From NCBI GenBank assembly GCA_052387255.1, contig JBQTJI010000036.1:3987-67986 (forward strand): 64,000 nucleotides of DNA, read 5' to 3'. The notes beneath the pieces were generated by a model. The model saw only the letters and a list, made by a program, of their open reading frames with translations. It searched no databases and was not told the DNA's origin. The DNA is from JBBQXK01 sp052387255. GTDB taxonomy: Bacteria; Pseudomonadota; Alphaproteobacteria; Rhodobacterales; Rhodobacteraceae. Numbering within the stretch: the stretch's first letter is position 1; each line of letters begins with the position of its first letter. Position numbers and translations under genes: made by a program. This document shows positions 1 through 8,785 of this stretch, piece by piece.

Positions 1-2
1 TG

Positions 3-773
3 CTGGCCCATGCCGCGCCGCCGGTGTTCCTGGGGCTTGACGACGGACATCCGCGCTTTGCCGCCGACATCTCGGACTGGGTGCCCGATGCCGGGACGGA
101 CGCGGTGCAGCCGGGGTTCTTCGATGCCTCGGAACAGCGCCACCCCGCGCTGCCCGACAGCCACCGCTTTGCCGAACTGCGCGGTGCCATGCTGCGCCTG
201 TCCGCGCGAGAGGGCGAACTGGCCGCCACTGCCAAGGCCGTGCTGCAATGGCACCGCAGCCACCGGTTCTGCGCGGCCTGCGGGGCGGCGTCGGCACCGG
301 CACAGGGCGGCTGGCAGCGGTTGTGCCCGTCCTGCGGTGCCACCCACTTCCCGCGCACCGATCCCGTCGTCATCATGCTGGTCACGCGCGGCAACCGGCT
401 GCTGCTGGGCCGCTCGCCCGGCTGGCCGCCGGGGATGTATTCGTGCCTGGCGGGCTTTGTCGAACCCGGCGAGACGATCGAGGCCGCCGTGCGCCGTGAG
501 GTGGCGGAAGAGACCGGCATTGCCGTCGGGCCGGTGCGCTATGCCGCCAGTCAGCCCTGGCCCTTCCCCGCCTCGCTGATGATCGGCTGCCGGGCCGAGG
601 CGACATCGGATGCCATCACGCTGGACCCGGCCGAGCTTGAGGATGCCCTGTGGGTCGCGCGCGAGGACATGGTGACGGTGATGGACGGCCGCCACCCCGT
701 GATTCGTCCGACACGGCGCGGGGCGATTGCGCACGCGCTGATTGCGGAATGGCTTGCGGACCGGCAGGATTGA
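3..773 (+). CDS. nudC: NAD(+)/NADH diphosphatase (Nudix), 5' end cut by window edge
   Basis: Nudix hydrolase that splits NAD(H) into NMN(H) and AMP and can remove NAD caps from RNA. The frame is open from base 3, so the true start lies outside the window. Seen in order: part of the N-terminal domain, a zinc ribbon with two CxxC pairs (CAACG, then CPSCG), a complete Nudix box of the form GFVEPGE...REVAEETG (about bases 450-520), and the NudC-specific SQPWPFP motif just after it. That last motif separates NudC from other Nudix enzymes. The stop at 771-773 is followed closely by the next gene on the same strand, so the two may be co-transcribed. Confidence 0.9.
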   Translation: MAHAAPPVFLGLDDGHPRFAADISDWVPDAGTDAVQPGFFDASEQRHPALPDSHRFAELRGAMLRLSAREGELAATAKAVLQWHRSHRFCAACGAASAPAQGGWQRLCPSCGATHFPRTDPVVIMLVTRGNRLLLGRSPGWPPGMYSCLAGFVEPGETIEAAVRREVAEETGIAVGPVRYAASQPWPFPASLMIGCRAEATSDAITLDPAELEDALWVAREDMVTVMDGRHPVIRPTRRGAIAHALIAEWLADRQD

Positions 774-828
774 CGCGACACTGCCCGCGCAAATCCCGGA
801 TCAACCGGGACGGCAGGCAGGGCAGCAC

Positions 829-1311
829 GTGAAACTGACACGCAACCAGGATGTCGAGGCCCCGATTGCCTTTGTCTACGCGGCCCTGACCGATTTCGAC
901 CATTGGGAACGCGCGGCGCTGCGGCGCGGGGCCGAGGTGACGCGGCTGGACACGATGGCCCATCCGGGCCCCGGCATGACGTGGAACGTGGGCTTCGACT
1001 TTCGCGGGCGGCGGCGCATCGTCGACCTGCGGCTGGTGTCGATGGAGCCGGGGCAGACGCTGGGCTTTACCGGGCAGGGGACGTCGATGAGCGGCACGGG
1101 CCTGTTCGACCTGGTCGAGATGGGGCCCAAACGCACCCGGATCGCCATGACCATCGAGGTCGAGCCGCGGACGCTGGCGGCGCGCCTGCTGCTGCAGTCG
1201 CTCAAGTTCGCCAATGCCAAGGTCAACCGGTCGTTCGAGACGCGCACAGCCCAGCTTGCCGCCGACATCGAGGCGCGCTTTCGCCGCAGCGCCGTCCCAC
1301 AGCGCCGCTAG
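829..1311 (+). CDS. SRPBCC-family (START-like) protein
   Basis: A protein of about 160 residues with the pattern of the SRPBCC/polyketide-cyclase fold: an opening segment of the type VEAPIAFVYAALTDFDHWERAALRRG, cut short here to its key part 'VEAPIAFVYAALTDF', a central beta-rich region and a C-terminal amphipathic helix. The fold binds hydrophobic ligands; the ligand here is unknown. I chose the GTG at 829, after a purine-rich AGGCAGGGCAG, because the longer frame from 742 adds a low-complexity stretch overlapping nudC. It follows nudC by 55 bases on the same strand and its last 4 bases overlap the convergent pheA gene. Confidence 0.7.
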   Translation: MKLTRNQDVEAPIAFVYAALTDFDHWERAALRRGAEVTRLDTMAHPGPGMTWNVGFDFRGRRRIVDLRLVSMEPGQTLGFTGQGTSMSGTGLFDLVEMGPKRTRIAMTIEVEPRTLAARLLLQSLKFANAKVNRSFETRTAQLAADIEARFRRSAVPQRR

Positions 1312-2138
1312 TCGCGGCGGCGATCCGCCGGATAGATGCCCAGAACGTCCATGTGCGTGGTGAAAAAGCGCAATTCGTCCAGCGCGCGGGCGACGGGCGG
1401 GTCTGCGGGGTGGCCTTCGATGTCGGCATAGAACTCGGTCGCGGTAAAGCTGCCGCCGACCATGTAGCTTTCCAGCTTGGTCATGTTCACGCCGTTCGTG
1501 GCGAACCCGCCCATTGCCTTGTACAGCGCCGCCGGAATGTTTCGCACGCGAAACGTGAAGGTCGTCATCATCCGGTCCGACCGGCGGCTGTCGTCCGGGG
1601 CCTGTGCCATGACCAGGAACCGCGTGGTATTGTTCGACTGGTCCTCGATCTGGCGCGCCAGCACGTCCAGGCCATAGATCTCGCCCGCCAGTTCCGAGGC
1701 CAGCGCGGCCATCGTCCGGTCGCCCCGTTCGGCGACGATCTTGGCCGACCCGGCGGTGTCGGCCCCGGCCACGGCACGCAACCCGTGCGTCTTGAGAAAA
1801 TCGCGGCACTGGCCCAAGAGCACCGTATGGCTCATCGCCGAGGTCACCTCGGGCAGGGTCACGCCGGGCAGGGCCAGAAGGTTGATGTGCACCCGCACGA
1901 ACGCCTCGTCCACGATGTGCAGGCCCGATCCGGGCAGCAGGCTGTGGATATCGGCCACCCGGCCGTAGGTCGAGTTCTCGACCGGCAGCATGGCAAGTTG
2001 GGCCTCGCCCGTGCGGCACATCTCGATGGCATCCTCGAACGTGCGGCAGGGAATGGCCTGGTGATCGGGGCGGGCCTGGCGGCAGGCCTCGTGCGAATAG
2101 GCGCCGGGTTCCCCCTGAAAGGCGATGCGCGGGGTCAT
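1308..2138 (-). CDS. pheA: prephenate dehydratase
   Basis: Monofunctional prephenate dehydratase (276 residues) converting prephenate to phenylpyruvate in phenylalanine synthesis. The catalytic domain opens with RIAFQGEPGAYSHEA and contains the NNTTRF motif with the catalytic Thr-Thr pair near residue 165. A C-terminal ACT domain (about residues 190-270) follows. Its Phe-binding motif, ESRP in many bacteria, reads ESYM here, a form I associate with alphaproteobacteria; feedback behaviour may therefore differ. There is no fused chorismate mutase. It converges with the SRPBCC gene (4-base overlap) and is divergent from the cytochrome cy gene, with about 120 bases between them for both promoters. 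Confidence 0.92.
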   Translation of the reverse strand: MTPRIAFQGEPGAYSHEACRQARPDHQAIPCRTFEDAIEMCRTGEAQLAMLPVENSTYGRVADIHSLLPGSGLHIVDEAFVRVHINLLALPGVTLPEVTSAMSHTVLLGQCRDFLKTHGLRAVAGADTAGSAKIVAERGDRTMAALASELAGEIYGLDVLARQIEDQSNNTTRFLVMAQAPDDSRRSDRMMTTFTFRVRNIPAALYKAMGGFATNGVNMTKLESYMVGGSFTATEFYADIEGHPADPPVARALDELRFFTTHMDVLGIYPADRRRD

Positions 2139-2199
2139 GGTCGGGGTCGTCTCCGTCGGTTTTGCCCCGGAAAAGGGCGAATGGTCGCGGTCCTACACC

Positions 2200-2229
2200 T
2201 TGAATCCGGGGCATGGAAGCGGGTAGAAG
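2200..2229 (+). promoter_or_regulatory. candidate sigma70-type promoter for cytochrome cy
   Basis: TTGAAT (2200-2205) and TAGAAG (2224-2229) are separated by 18 bases and lie about 30 bases before the start of the cytochrome gene in the pheA-cycY divergent gap. The -10 element is a weak match, so this is only a candidate. Confidence 0.35.
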
Positions 2230-2259
2230 CACGCGGACGGCTGGCAGATTGGGCGCGCA

Positions 2260-2790
2260 ATGTTCGACACGATGACCATCACCAAGGCCGGGGGTGCCCT
2301 GTGCGGGTCGCTTCTGGTGTTCCTCCTGGGGTCCTGGGCGGCCCGGTCTCTGTACTACGTCGGTGCCGAGACGGCTGGCGAACACGGCGAAGCGCCGCAG
2401 GCCTATGTGATCGAGGTCGCTGCGGAAGAAGCCGCCCCTGCCGAGGGGGGCGAAGCGGTCGATTTCCCCGCGCTGGTCGCGGCGGCGGATGTGGCGGCGG
2501 GCGAAAAGGTGTTCGCCAAGTGCAAGACCTGCCACAAGATCGATGGCACCGACGGCACCGGCCCGCACCTGAACGGCATCGTCGGCAAGGCCAAGGCGGC
2601 CTCGGGCGGGTTCGCCTATTCCGATGCGCTGATGGGGATGGCGTCGGATGCCTGGACGCCCGACAACCTGAACGCCTTCCTGACCAACCCCAAGGGCTAT
2701 GCCCCCGGCACCAAGATGGCGTTCGCCGGTCTGCCCAAGGTCGAGGACCGCGCCAGCCTGGTCGCCTGGCTGGCCACGACCGCGCCCTGA
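2260..2790 (+). CDS. cycY: membrane-anchored cytochrome cy
   Basis: A 176-residue c-type cytochrome tethered by an uncleaved N-terminal helix (about residues 10-30), as in Rhodobacter cytochrome cy, which carries electrons from the cytochrome bc1 complex to cbb3 oxidase or the reaction centre. A negatively charged, alanine-rich linker (about 35-75) connects the anchor to the haem domain. The haem-binding CKTCH is at 88-92, and the likely axial methionine is Met153 in TKMAF. The haem domain has the class I layout (GPHLNGIVGK after the haem site). It stands alone between a possible promoter and a strong terminator. Confidence 0.85.
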   Translation: MFDTMTITKAGGALCGSLLVFLLGSWAARSLYYVGAETAGEHGEAPQAYVIEVAAEEAAPAEGGEAVDFPALVAAADVAAGEKVFAKCKTCHKIDGTDGTGPHLNGIVGKAKAASGGFAYSDALMGMASDAWTPDNLNAFLTNPKGYAPGTKMAFAGLPKVEDRASLVAWLATTAP

Positions 2791-2815
2791 CCCGAAGGAT
2801 GCCCGCCCATCCTGC

Positions 2816-2842
2816 AAGGCCGCCCCGCCGGGCGGCCTTTTC
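2816..2842 (+). terminator. rho-independent terminator after cytochrome cy
   Basis: Ten-base-pair stem AAGGCCGCCC/GGGCGGCCTT with a CGCC loop, followed by TTTTC, about 25 bases after the cytochrome stop codon. Confidence 0.85.
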
Positions 2843-2932
2843 GTTGACGCCCGGTCACATTGTTGCAATCCCATCTTGAGCGGCGACCGGTTCCGCCCCA
2901 AGCATCATCTACGGCAGCAGGGGAGAAACGGC

Positions 2933-4870
2933 ATGGCACGTCACGGCAGAGCGGCAGGCAAGGGCGGCACGGTGCAGGTGGCAGCGGTCCCCCGCGCCGG
3001 GGCCTTGCTGACCTGGGCCGGGATGCTGGGGGCCGGAATGCTGGGACTGGCCGCCATGGCCACCACCGCGCGGGCCGAGACCGTGATCACGTCGCACGGC
3101 ATCTCGACCTTCGGCGACCTGAAGTATCCGGCGGACTTCAAGCATCTCGACTACGTCAACCCCAACGCCCCCAAGGGCGGCGAGATCTCGATCTGGACGT
3201 CCGGAGGGTTCGATTCGATGAACCCGTTTTCCATCGAGGGGCGGGCGGCGGCGCTGTCGTCGGCCCCGCTGGAATCGATCCTGACCGGCACCTCGGACGA
3301 GATCGGGGCCAGCTATTGCCTGCTGTGCGAGACGGTCGAGTACCCCGAAGACCGGGCTTGGGTGATCTTCAACCTGCGGCCCGACGTCAGGTTCTCGGAC
3401 GGCACGCCGATGACGGCGGACGACGTCTATTTCTCGTACGAGACTTTCCTGACCAAGGGCCTGACCGATTTCCGCACGATCCTGTCGCAGCAGGTCGAGA
3501 AGGTCGAGGTGCTGGACCCGCTGCGCATCAAGTTCACCTTCAAGGCCGAATTCCCCAAGCGCGACCTGCCGCAGGACGTGGGCGGGCTGCCGGTGATGTC
3601 CAGGGCCTATTACCAGGCCAAGGGGCTGGACATGGAGAAATCCACGATGGTGCCGTGGATGGGGTCGGGGGCCTACACGCCCGGCAAGATCGACGTGGGC
3701 CGGTCGATCACCTGGGTGCGCAACCCGGACTACTGGGGCAAAGACTTGCCGATCAATGTCGGCACCGAGAACTTCGACACGATCCGGGTCGAATACTTCG
3801 CCGACTATGACGCGGCGTTCGAGGGGTTCAAGGCAGGGGCCTATACTTTCCGCAACGAGGCATCGTCGATCAAGTGGGCGACGGGCTATGACTTTCCGGC
3901 GGTGGCCAGCGGGGCCGTGGTGAAGGCGGAACTGCCCTCGGGCAACAAGGCGACGGGGCAGGCGTTCATCTTCAACCTTCGGCGCGAGAAATTCGCCGAC
4001 CCCCGCGTGCGCGAGGCCATCGGCCTGATGTTCAACTTCGAATGGTCGAACGCGACGCTGTTCTACGGCATCTATGACCGGGTGGACAGCTTCTGGGACA
4101 ATTCCTGGCTCGAGGCCACCGGCGTGCCTTCGCCCGAGGAAGTGGCGCTGTTGCAGCCGCTGGTGGACGAGGGGCTGTTGCCGCCGTCGATCCTGACCGA
4201 CGAACCGGTGCCCGTGTCGATCAGTTCCGCCGACCGCCAGCTTGACCGGCGGAACCTGCGCCGCGCCTCGGCCCTGCTGGACGAGGCCGGGTGGACCGTC
4301 GGCGACGACCTGATGCGCCGCAATGCCAAGGGCGAAAAGCTGGAGGTCGAGATCCTGAACGACAGCCCCAGCTTCGACCGGATCGTGAACCCGTTTGTCG
4401 AGAACCTGCGCGCCCTGGGCCTGGACGCGCGCCTGACCCGCGTCGACGACGCCCAGTTCGAGGAACGCCGCCGCCCGCCCGAGTTCGATTTCGACATCAC
4501 GCAGCATTTCGCTACGACCAGCTATTTTTCGGGGCCGGAGCTGAAGCAGTACTACGGGTCGGAAACCGCAGATGTGTCGTCGTTCAACGCCATGGGGCTG
4601 AAGAGCAAGGCGGTCGACCGGATGACCGACGTGGTCCTGGCGGCCAAATCAAAGGACGAGTTGACCGTGGCCACCATGGCCCTTGACCGCATCCTGCGGG
4701 CCGAGCGGTTCTGGGTGCCGCAGTGGAACAAGAATTCGCATACGGTTGCCTACTACGACATGTTCGAACATCCCGAAAAGCTGCCCCCCTATGCTCTGGG
4801 CGAGTTGTCGTTCTGGTGGTACAACGCGGAAAAGGCGGCGGCGCTCAAGGCCGCCGGGGTGTTGCGGTAA
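2933..4870 (+). CDS. yejA: YejA-type oligopeptide-binding protein of an ABC transporter
   Basis: Periplasmic solute-binding protein (645 residues, SBP family 5) that delivers peptides or peptide-like compounds to the permeases encoded next. The N-terminus has a long basic region, a hydrophobic helix and a probable signal-peptidase site after ARA (about residue 48). The mature part contains family signatures such as FNLRPDVRFSDGTPMTADDV and YFSYETF; only short parts are quoted. I chose the ATG at 2933, preceded by GGGGAGAAACGGC, over earlier in-frame codons that overlap the terminator. YejA in E. coli is part of the microcin C uptake system; the natural substrate here is unknown. Confidence 0.85.
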   Translation: MARHGRAAGKGGTVQVAAVPRAGALLTWAGMLGAGMLGLAAMATTARAETVITSHGISTFGDLKYPADFKHLDYVNPNAPKGGEISIWTSGGFDSMNPFSIEGRAAALSSAPLESILTGTSDEIGASYCLLCETVEYPEDRAWVIFNLRPDVRFSDGTPMTADDVYFSYETFLTKGLTDFRTILSQQVEKVEVLDPLRIKFTFKAEFPKRDLPQDVGGLPVMSRAYYQAKGLDMEKSTMVPWMGSGAYTPGKIDVGRSITWVRNPDYWGKDLPINVGTENFDTIRVEYFADYDAAFEGFKAGAYTFRNEASSIKWATGYDFPAVASGAVVKAELPSGNKATGQAFIFNLRREKFADPRVREAIGLMFNFEWSNATLFYGIYDRVDSFWDNSWLEATGVPSPEEVALLQPLVDEGLLPPSILTDEPVPVSISSADRQLDRRNLRRASALLDEAGWTVGDDLMRRNAKGEKLEVEILNDSPSFDRIVNPFVENLRALGLDARLTRVDDAQFEERRRPPEFDFDITQHFATTSYFSGPELKQYYGSETADVSSFNAMGLKSKAVDRMTDVVLAAKSKDELTVATMALDRILRAERFWVPQWNKNSHTVAYYDMFEHPEKLPPYALGELSFWWYNAEKAAALKAAGVLR

Positions 4871-4903
4871 CGGCCGCAGGGGCAGGGAAGGCAGGCGGGC
4901 GAC

Positions 4904-6067
4904 ATGGGCGCCTATATCCTGAGACGGCTGTTGCTGATCATCCCGACATTGCTCGGGATCATGGTCATCAACTTCGGCCTGACGCAGTTCGTGCCCGGCG
5001 GGCCGGTGGAACAGGTGCTGGCGCGGCTGGAAGGCGGCGGCGACGCCTTTGACACGATCTCGGGCAGCGGCGATGCGGGGTCGGGCGAAGGCGGCGGCGG
5101 CGTGACGGGGGGCGAGACGCAGTACATCGGCGCGAGAGGCCTGCCACCCGACTTCATCGCCAAGCTGGAAGAGCAGTTCGGCTTTGCCCGCATCGTCTGC
5201 GCCGAGGGGTTCACCGGGGTGCCGTCGGTGACCGCGCCCGAATGCGCCAAGGAATACATCCCCTGGTACGAACGCTTTGCCACGATGATGGGCAAGTACC
5301 TGGTCTTCGACTTTGGCCAGAGCTATTTCCGTTCCGTGTCGGTCGTGGACCTCGTGCTGGAAAAGATGCCGGTGTCGATCACGCTGGGGCTGTGGTCCAC
5401 GCTGATCGCCTATCTGGTGTCGATCCCGCTTGGCATCCGCAAGGCGGTGCGCGATGGGTCGTCCTTTGACACCTGGACCAGCGGCATCATCATCGCGGCC
5501 TATGCGATTCCGGGGTTCCTGTTCGCGATCCTGCTTCTGGTGCTGTTCGCGGGGGGGTCCTATTACCAGTGGTTCCCGTTGCGCGGCCTGACCTCGGACA
5601 ACTGGGAAACCCTTGGCCCCCTCGGCAAGGTCGCCGACTATTTCTGGCACATCGCCCTGCCGGTGGCGGCCAGCACCATCTCGGCCTTTGCCACGCTGAC
5701 GCTGCTGACCAAGAACAGCTTTCTCGACGAGATCAAGAAGCAATATGTCATGACCGCCCGCGCCAAGGGCCTGTCCGAGGGGCGGGTGCTGTACGGCCAC
5801 GTCTTTCGCAATGCCATGCTGATCGTGATCGCGGGGTTTCCGGCGCTGTTCATCGGGGTGTTCTTCGGCGGGTCGCTGATCATCGAGACGATCTTCTCGC
5901 TCGACGGTCTGGGGCGGCTGGGGTTCGAGGCGGCAGTCAGCCGTGACTATCCGGTGATCTTCGGCACCCTCTTTTTCTTCGGGCTGATGGGGCTGCTGAT
6001 CGGCATCATCAGTGATCTGATGTATGTCTGGATCGACCCCCGCATCGATTTCGCGCGGCGGGGGTAG
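4904..6067 (+). CDS. yejB: YejB-type peptide ABC transporter permease
   Basis: Inner-membrane permease (387 residues) with the DppB/OppB plan: an N-terminal helix starting GAYILRRLLLIIPTLLG, a periplasmic segment, then five further helices. The inner-membrane coupling (EAA) loop reads YVMTARAKGLSEGRVLYGHV, about residues 280-300. An unusual glycine/serine-rich insert (GSGDAGSGEGGGGV, about residues 50-65) sits in the first periplasmic loop. It begins 33 bases after the binding-protein stop and ends one base before the next start, so the genes are surely in one operon. Confidence 0.88.
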   Translation: MGAYILRRLLLIIPTLLGIMVINFGLTQFVPGGPVEQVLARLEGGGDAFDTISGSGDAGSGEGGGGVTGGETQYIGARGLPPDFIAKLEEQFGFARIVCAEGFTGVPSVTAPECAKEYIPWYERFATMMGKYLVFDFGQSYFRSVSVVDLVLEKMPVSITLGLWSTLIAYLVSIPLGIRKAVRDGSSFDTWTSGIIIAAYAIPGFLFAILLLVLFAGGSYYQWFPLRGLTSDNWETLGPLGKVADYFWHIALPVAASTISAFATLTLLTKNSFLDEIKKQYVMTARAKGLSEGRVLYGHVFRNAMLIVIAGFPALFIGVFFGGSLIIETIFSLDGLGRLGFEAAVSRDYPVIFGTLFFFGLMGLLIGIISDLMYVWIDPRIDFARRG

Positions 6068-6068
6068 G

Positions 6069-7172
6069 ATGGCGCTTTCCCCCCTCAACGCCCGCCGCTG
6101 GCGGAACTTCCGGGCAAACCGGCGGGCGCATTGGTCGCTGTGGATTTTCGGCGTGTTGTTCGGGCTGTCGCTGTGCGCCGAACTGATCGCCAATGACCGG
6201 CCCTTGCTGGTGAACTACCGGGGCGACTACTTTGCCCCCATCCTCAAATCCTATCCCGAGACCGCCTTTGGCGGCGATTTCCAGACCGAGGCCAAGTACC
6301 GCGACCGCGAGGTGCAGTGCCTGATCGCATCGGGCGGGATCATCGACTGCCTGGACGACCCCGAGGGGATCACCGAGCGTCTGGACGCGGGCGAGGCCAT
6401 CGAAGGGGCGCTGCCCGGCTGGATCCTGTGGGCCCCGATCCGGTCGAGCTACACCACGATCAACGACATCGGCGGTGCCGCGCCGTCCGCGCCCGACGCC
6501 ATGCATATCCTCGGCACCGACGACACGGCGCGCGACGTGGCGGCGCGGGTGATCTATGGCTTCCGGCTGTCGGTAACCTTTGCGCTGGTGGTGACGCTGC
6601 TGACATCCGTCATCGGCATCGCGGCGGGGGCGGTGCAGGGGTACTTCGGCGGCCTGACCGACCTGATCTTTCAGCGGATCATCGAGATCTGGGGCGCGAC
6701 GCCCAGCCTGTTCATCATCATCATCGTGGCGGCGATCTGGCAGATGAACTTCTGGCTGCTGGTGGGGCTGACCGTGCTGTTCGGCTGGACCGCGCTGATC
6801 GGCGTGGTGCGGGCCGAGTTCCTGCGGGCGCGCAACTTCGAATACGTCCGCGCGGCCAAGGCGCTTGGCGTCAGCGACGGCGTCATCATGTTCCGCCATG
6901 TCCTTCCGAACGCGATGGTCGCGACTGTCACCATGCTGCCGTTCCTGATCACCGGGGCCATCGGGTCGCTGGCGGCGCTTGATTTCCTGGGGTTCGGACT
7001 GCCCGCCTCGGCCCCGTCGCTGGGCGAACTGACGCTGCAGGCCAAGCAGAACCTGCAGGCCCCCTGGCTGGCCTTCACCGCGTTCTTCACCTTTGCCATC
7101 ATGCTGTCGCTCATGGTCTTCATCTTCGAGGGCGTGCGCGACGCCTTCGACCCGCGAAAGACCTTTGCATGA
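6069..7172 (+). CDS. yejE: YejE-type peptide ABC transporter permease
   Basis: Second permease of the transporter (367 residues). It has an N-terminal helix, a long periplasmic domain (about residues 45-150) with two cysteines (CLIASGGIIDC) and five helices in the C-terminal half. The EAA loop is EYVRAAKALGVSDGVIMFRH. The long periplasmic loop is typical of YejE compared with DppC. I chose the ATG at 6069 immediately after the yejB stop; an upstream in-frame ATG would overlap yejB by 45 bases. The stop overlaps the next start as ATGA (7169-7172). Confidence 0.87.
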   Translation: MALSPLNARRWRNFRANRRAHWSLWIFGVLFGLSLCAELIANDRPLLVNYRGDYFAPILKSYPETAFGGDFQTEAKYRDREVQCLIASGGIIDCLDDPEGITERLDAGEAIEGALPGWILWAPIRSSYTTINDIGGAAPSAPDAMHILGTDDTARDVAARVIYGFRLSVTFALVVTLLTSVIGIAAGAVQGYFGGLTDLIFQRIIEIWGATPSLFIIIIVAAIWQMNFWLLVGLTVLFGWTALIGVVRAEFLRARNFEYVRAAKALGVSDGVIMFRHVLPNAMVATVTMLPFLITGAIGSLAALDFLGFGLPASAPSLGELTLQAKQNLQAPWLAFTAFFTFAIMLSLMVFIFEGVRDAFDPRKTFA

Positions 7173-8785
7173 GCGTGCTGGACGTCCGCGACCTGTGGGT
7201 CCGTTTCCGCCAGGACGGGCGCGTGATTGAGGCGGTGAAGGGGGTGTCCTTCAGCGTCGGCAAGGGCGAGACGGTGGCCCTGGTCGGCGAAAGCGGATCG
7301 GGCAAGTCGGTCACGGCGCTGTCGACCGTGTCGCTTCTGCCCGACAGCGCGGCGGTTACGGGTTCGATCACCTACAACGGCACGCAGATGGTGGGCGCAG
7401 CCGAACCTGCGCTGCGCAAGATACGCGGCAATGACATCAGCTTCATCTTCCAGGAGCCGATGACCTCGCTGAACCCCCTGCACACGATCGAGCGGCAGTT
7501 GGGCGAAAGCCTGGCCCTGCACCAGGGTCTGACGGGGGACGAGGCGCGCCGTCGCACCGTCGATCTGCTGGACAAGGTCGGCATCCGCGACAGCCAGTCG
7601 CGCCTCGGGGCCTATCCGCATCAGTTGTCGGGCGGCCAGCGGCAGCGGGTGATGATCGCCATGGCGCTTGCGAACGGGCCGGACCTGCTGATCGCGGACG
7701 AGCCGACCACGGCGCTGGATGTCACGATCCAGGCGCAGATCCTCGACCTTCTGGCCGACCTCAAGGCGCGCGAGGGGCTGAGCCTGCTGTTCATCACCCA
7801 CGACCTGACCATCGTGCGCCGCATCGCCGACCGCGTCTGCGTGATGCAGGGCGGCGAGATTGTGGAACAGGGCGCGACGGCCGACATCCTTGCCAATCCC
7901 CAGCACCCCTATACGCGGAAACTGATCGGCGCCGAGGCTGTGGGTCGGCCCGACCCCGTGGCGGCAGATGCGCCCGAGGTGCTGCGAACGGAAAGGTTGC
8001 GCGTCTGGTTCCCGATCCAGGCGGGCCTGTTGCGGCGCACGGTCGGGCATGTGAAGGCGGTGAATGCCGCCGACCTGACCGTCCGGGCGGGCGAAACCCT
8101 GGGGATCGTGGGCGAAAGCGGGTCGGGCAAGACAACACTCGCGCTCGCCATCCTGCGGCTGACGCATTCGACGGGTCCGATCACGGTTCAGGCCCGCCGC
8201 ATCGACGCCCTGCCGCCGCGCGACATGCGCCCGTTGCGCCGCGACATGCAGGTGGTGTTCCAGGACCCCTATGGCAGCCTGTCACCAAGGATGACCGTGC
8301 AGGAGATCATTGCCGAAGGCCTGGGTGTCCACGGGGTGGAACCGGGGCAGGACCGGCAGGCGATGGTTGCGGGCATCATGACCGAGGTGGGGTTGGACCC
8401 AGCCGCCATGGGGCGCTATCCGCATGAATTCTCGGGCGGGCAGCGCCAGCGCATCGCCATCGCCCGCGCCATGATCCTGCGCCCGAAGCTGGTGATCCTG
8501 GACGAGCCGACCTCGGCCTTGGACATGACCGTGCAGGTGCAGATCGTCGACCTCTTGCGCGACCTGCAGCGGCGCTACGGGCTGGCCTATCTGTTCATCA
8601 GCCACGATCTGCGGGTGATCCGGGCGATGGCGCACAAGGTGATGGTGATGCGCGCGGGCGACGTGGTCGAGGCCGGGCCTGCGGCGGAGGTCTTTGCCAA
8701 CCCGCAGTCCGACTATAGCCGCACGCTGATGGCGGCGGCCTTTGCCGTGCCGGGGAAGGGCACCGATTCGGGGGCCGCCGCGTGA
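7169..8785 (+). CDS. yejF: YejF-type dual ATP-binding subunit
   Basis: A 538-residue ATPase with two full ABC domains, as in YejF; this is the energy source for the YejB/YejE channel. The first domain has Walker A GESGSGKS (about 40-47), signature LSGGQRQ and Walker B LLIADEP. The second has Walker A GESGSGKT (about 315), signature FSGGQRQ and LVILDEP. Each domain ends with the oligopeptide-transporter extension containing NPQHPYTRKL or NPQSDYSRTL. The start overlaps yejE as ATGA and the stop overlaps the glycosyltransferase start as GTGA (8782-8785), so translational coupling is likely at both ends. Confidence 0.9.
   Translation: MSVLDVRDLWVRFRQDGRVIEAVKGVSFSVGKGETVALVGESGSGKSVTALSTVSLLPDSAAVTGSITYNGTQMVGAAEPALRKIRGNDISFIFQEPMTSLNPLHTIERQLGESLALHQGLTGDEARRRTVDLLDKVGIRDSQSRLGAYPHQLSGGQRQRVMIAMALANGPDLLIADEPTTALDVTIQAQILDLLADLKAREGLSLLFITHDLTIVRRIADRVCVMQGGEIVEQGATADILANPQHPYTRKLIGAEAVGRPDPVAADAPEVLRTERLRVWFPIQAGLLRRTVGHVKAVNAADLTVRAGETLGIVGESGSGKTTLALAILRLTHSTGPITVQARRIDALPPRDMRPLRRDMQVVFQDPYGSLSPRMTVQEIIAEGLGVHGVEPGQDRQAMVAGIMTEVGLDPAAMGRYPHEFSGGQRQRIAIARAMILRPKLVILDEPTSALDMTVQVQIVDLLRDLQRRYGLAYLFISHDLRVIRAMAHKVMVMRAGDVVEAGPAAEVFANPQSDYSRTLMAAAFAVPGKGTDSGAAA

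Noticed and set aside
616..2901. Long 761-residue frame on the minus strand
   Set aside because: It crosses nudC, pheA and cytochrome cy in a different frame and is Arg/Gly/His-rich, the usual shadow of GC-rich coding DNA.
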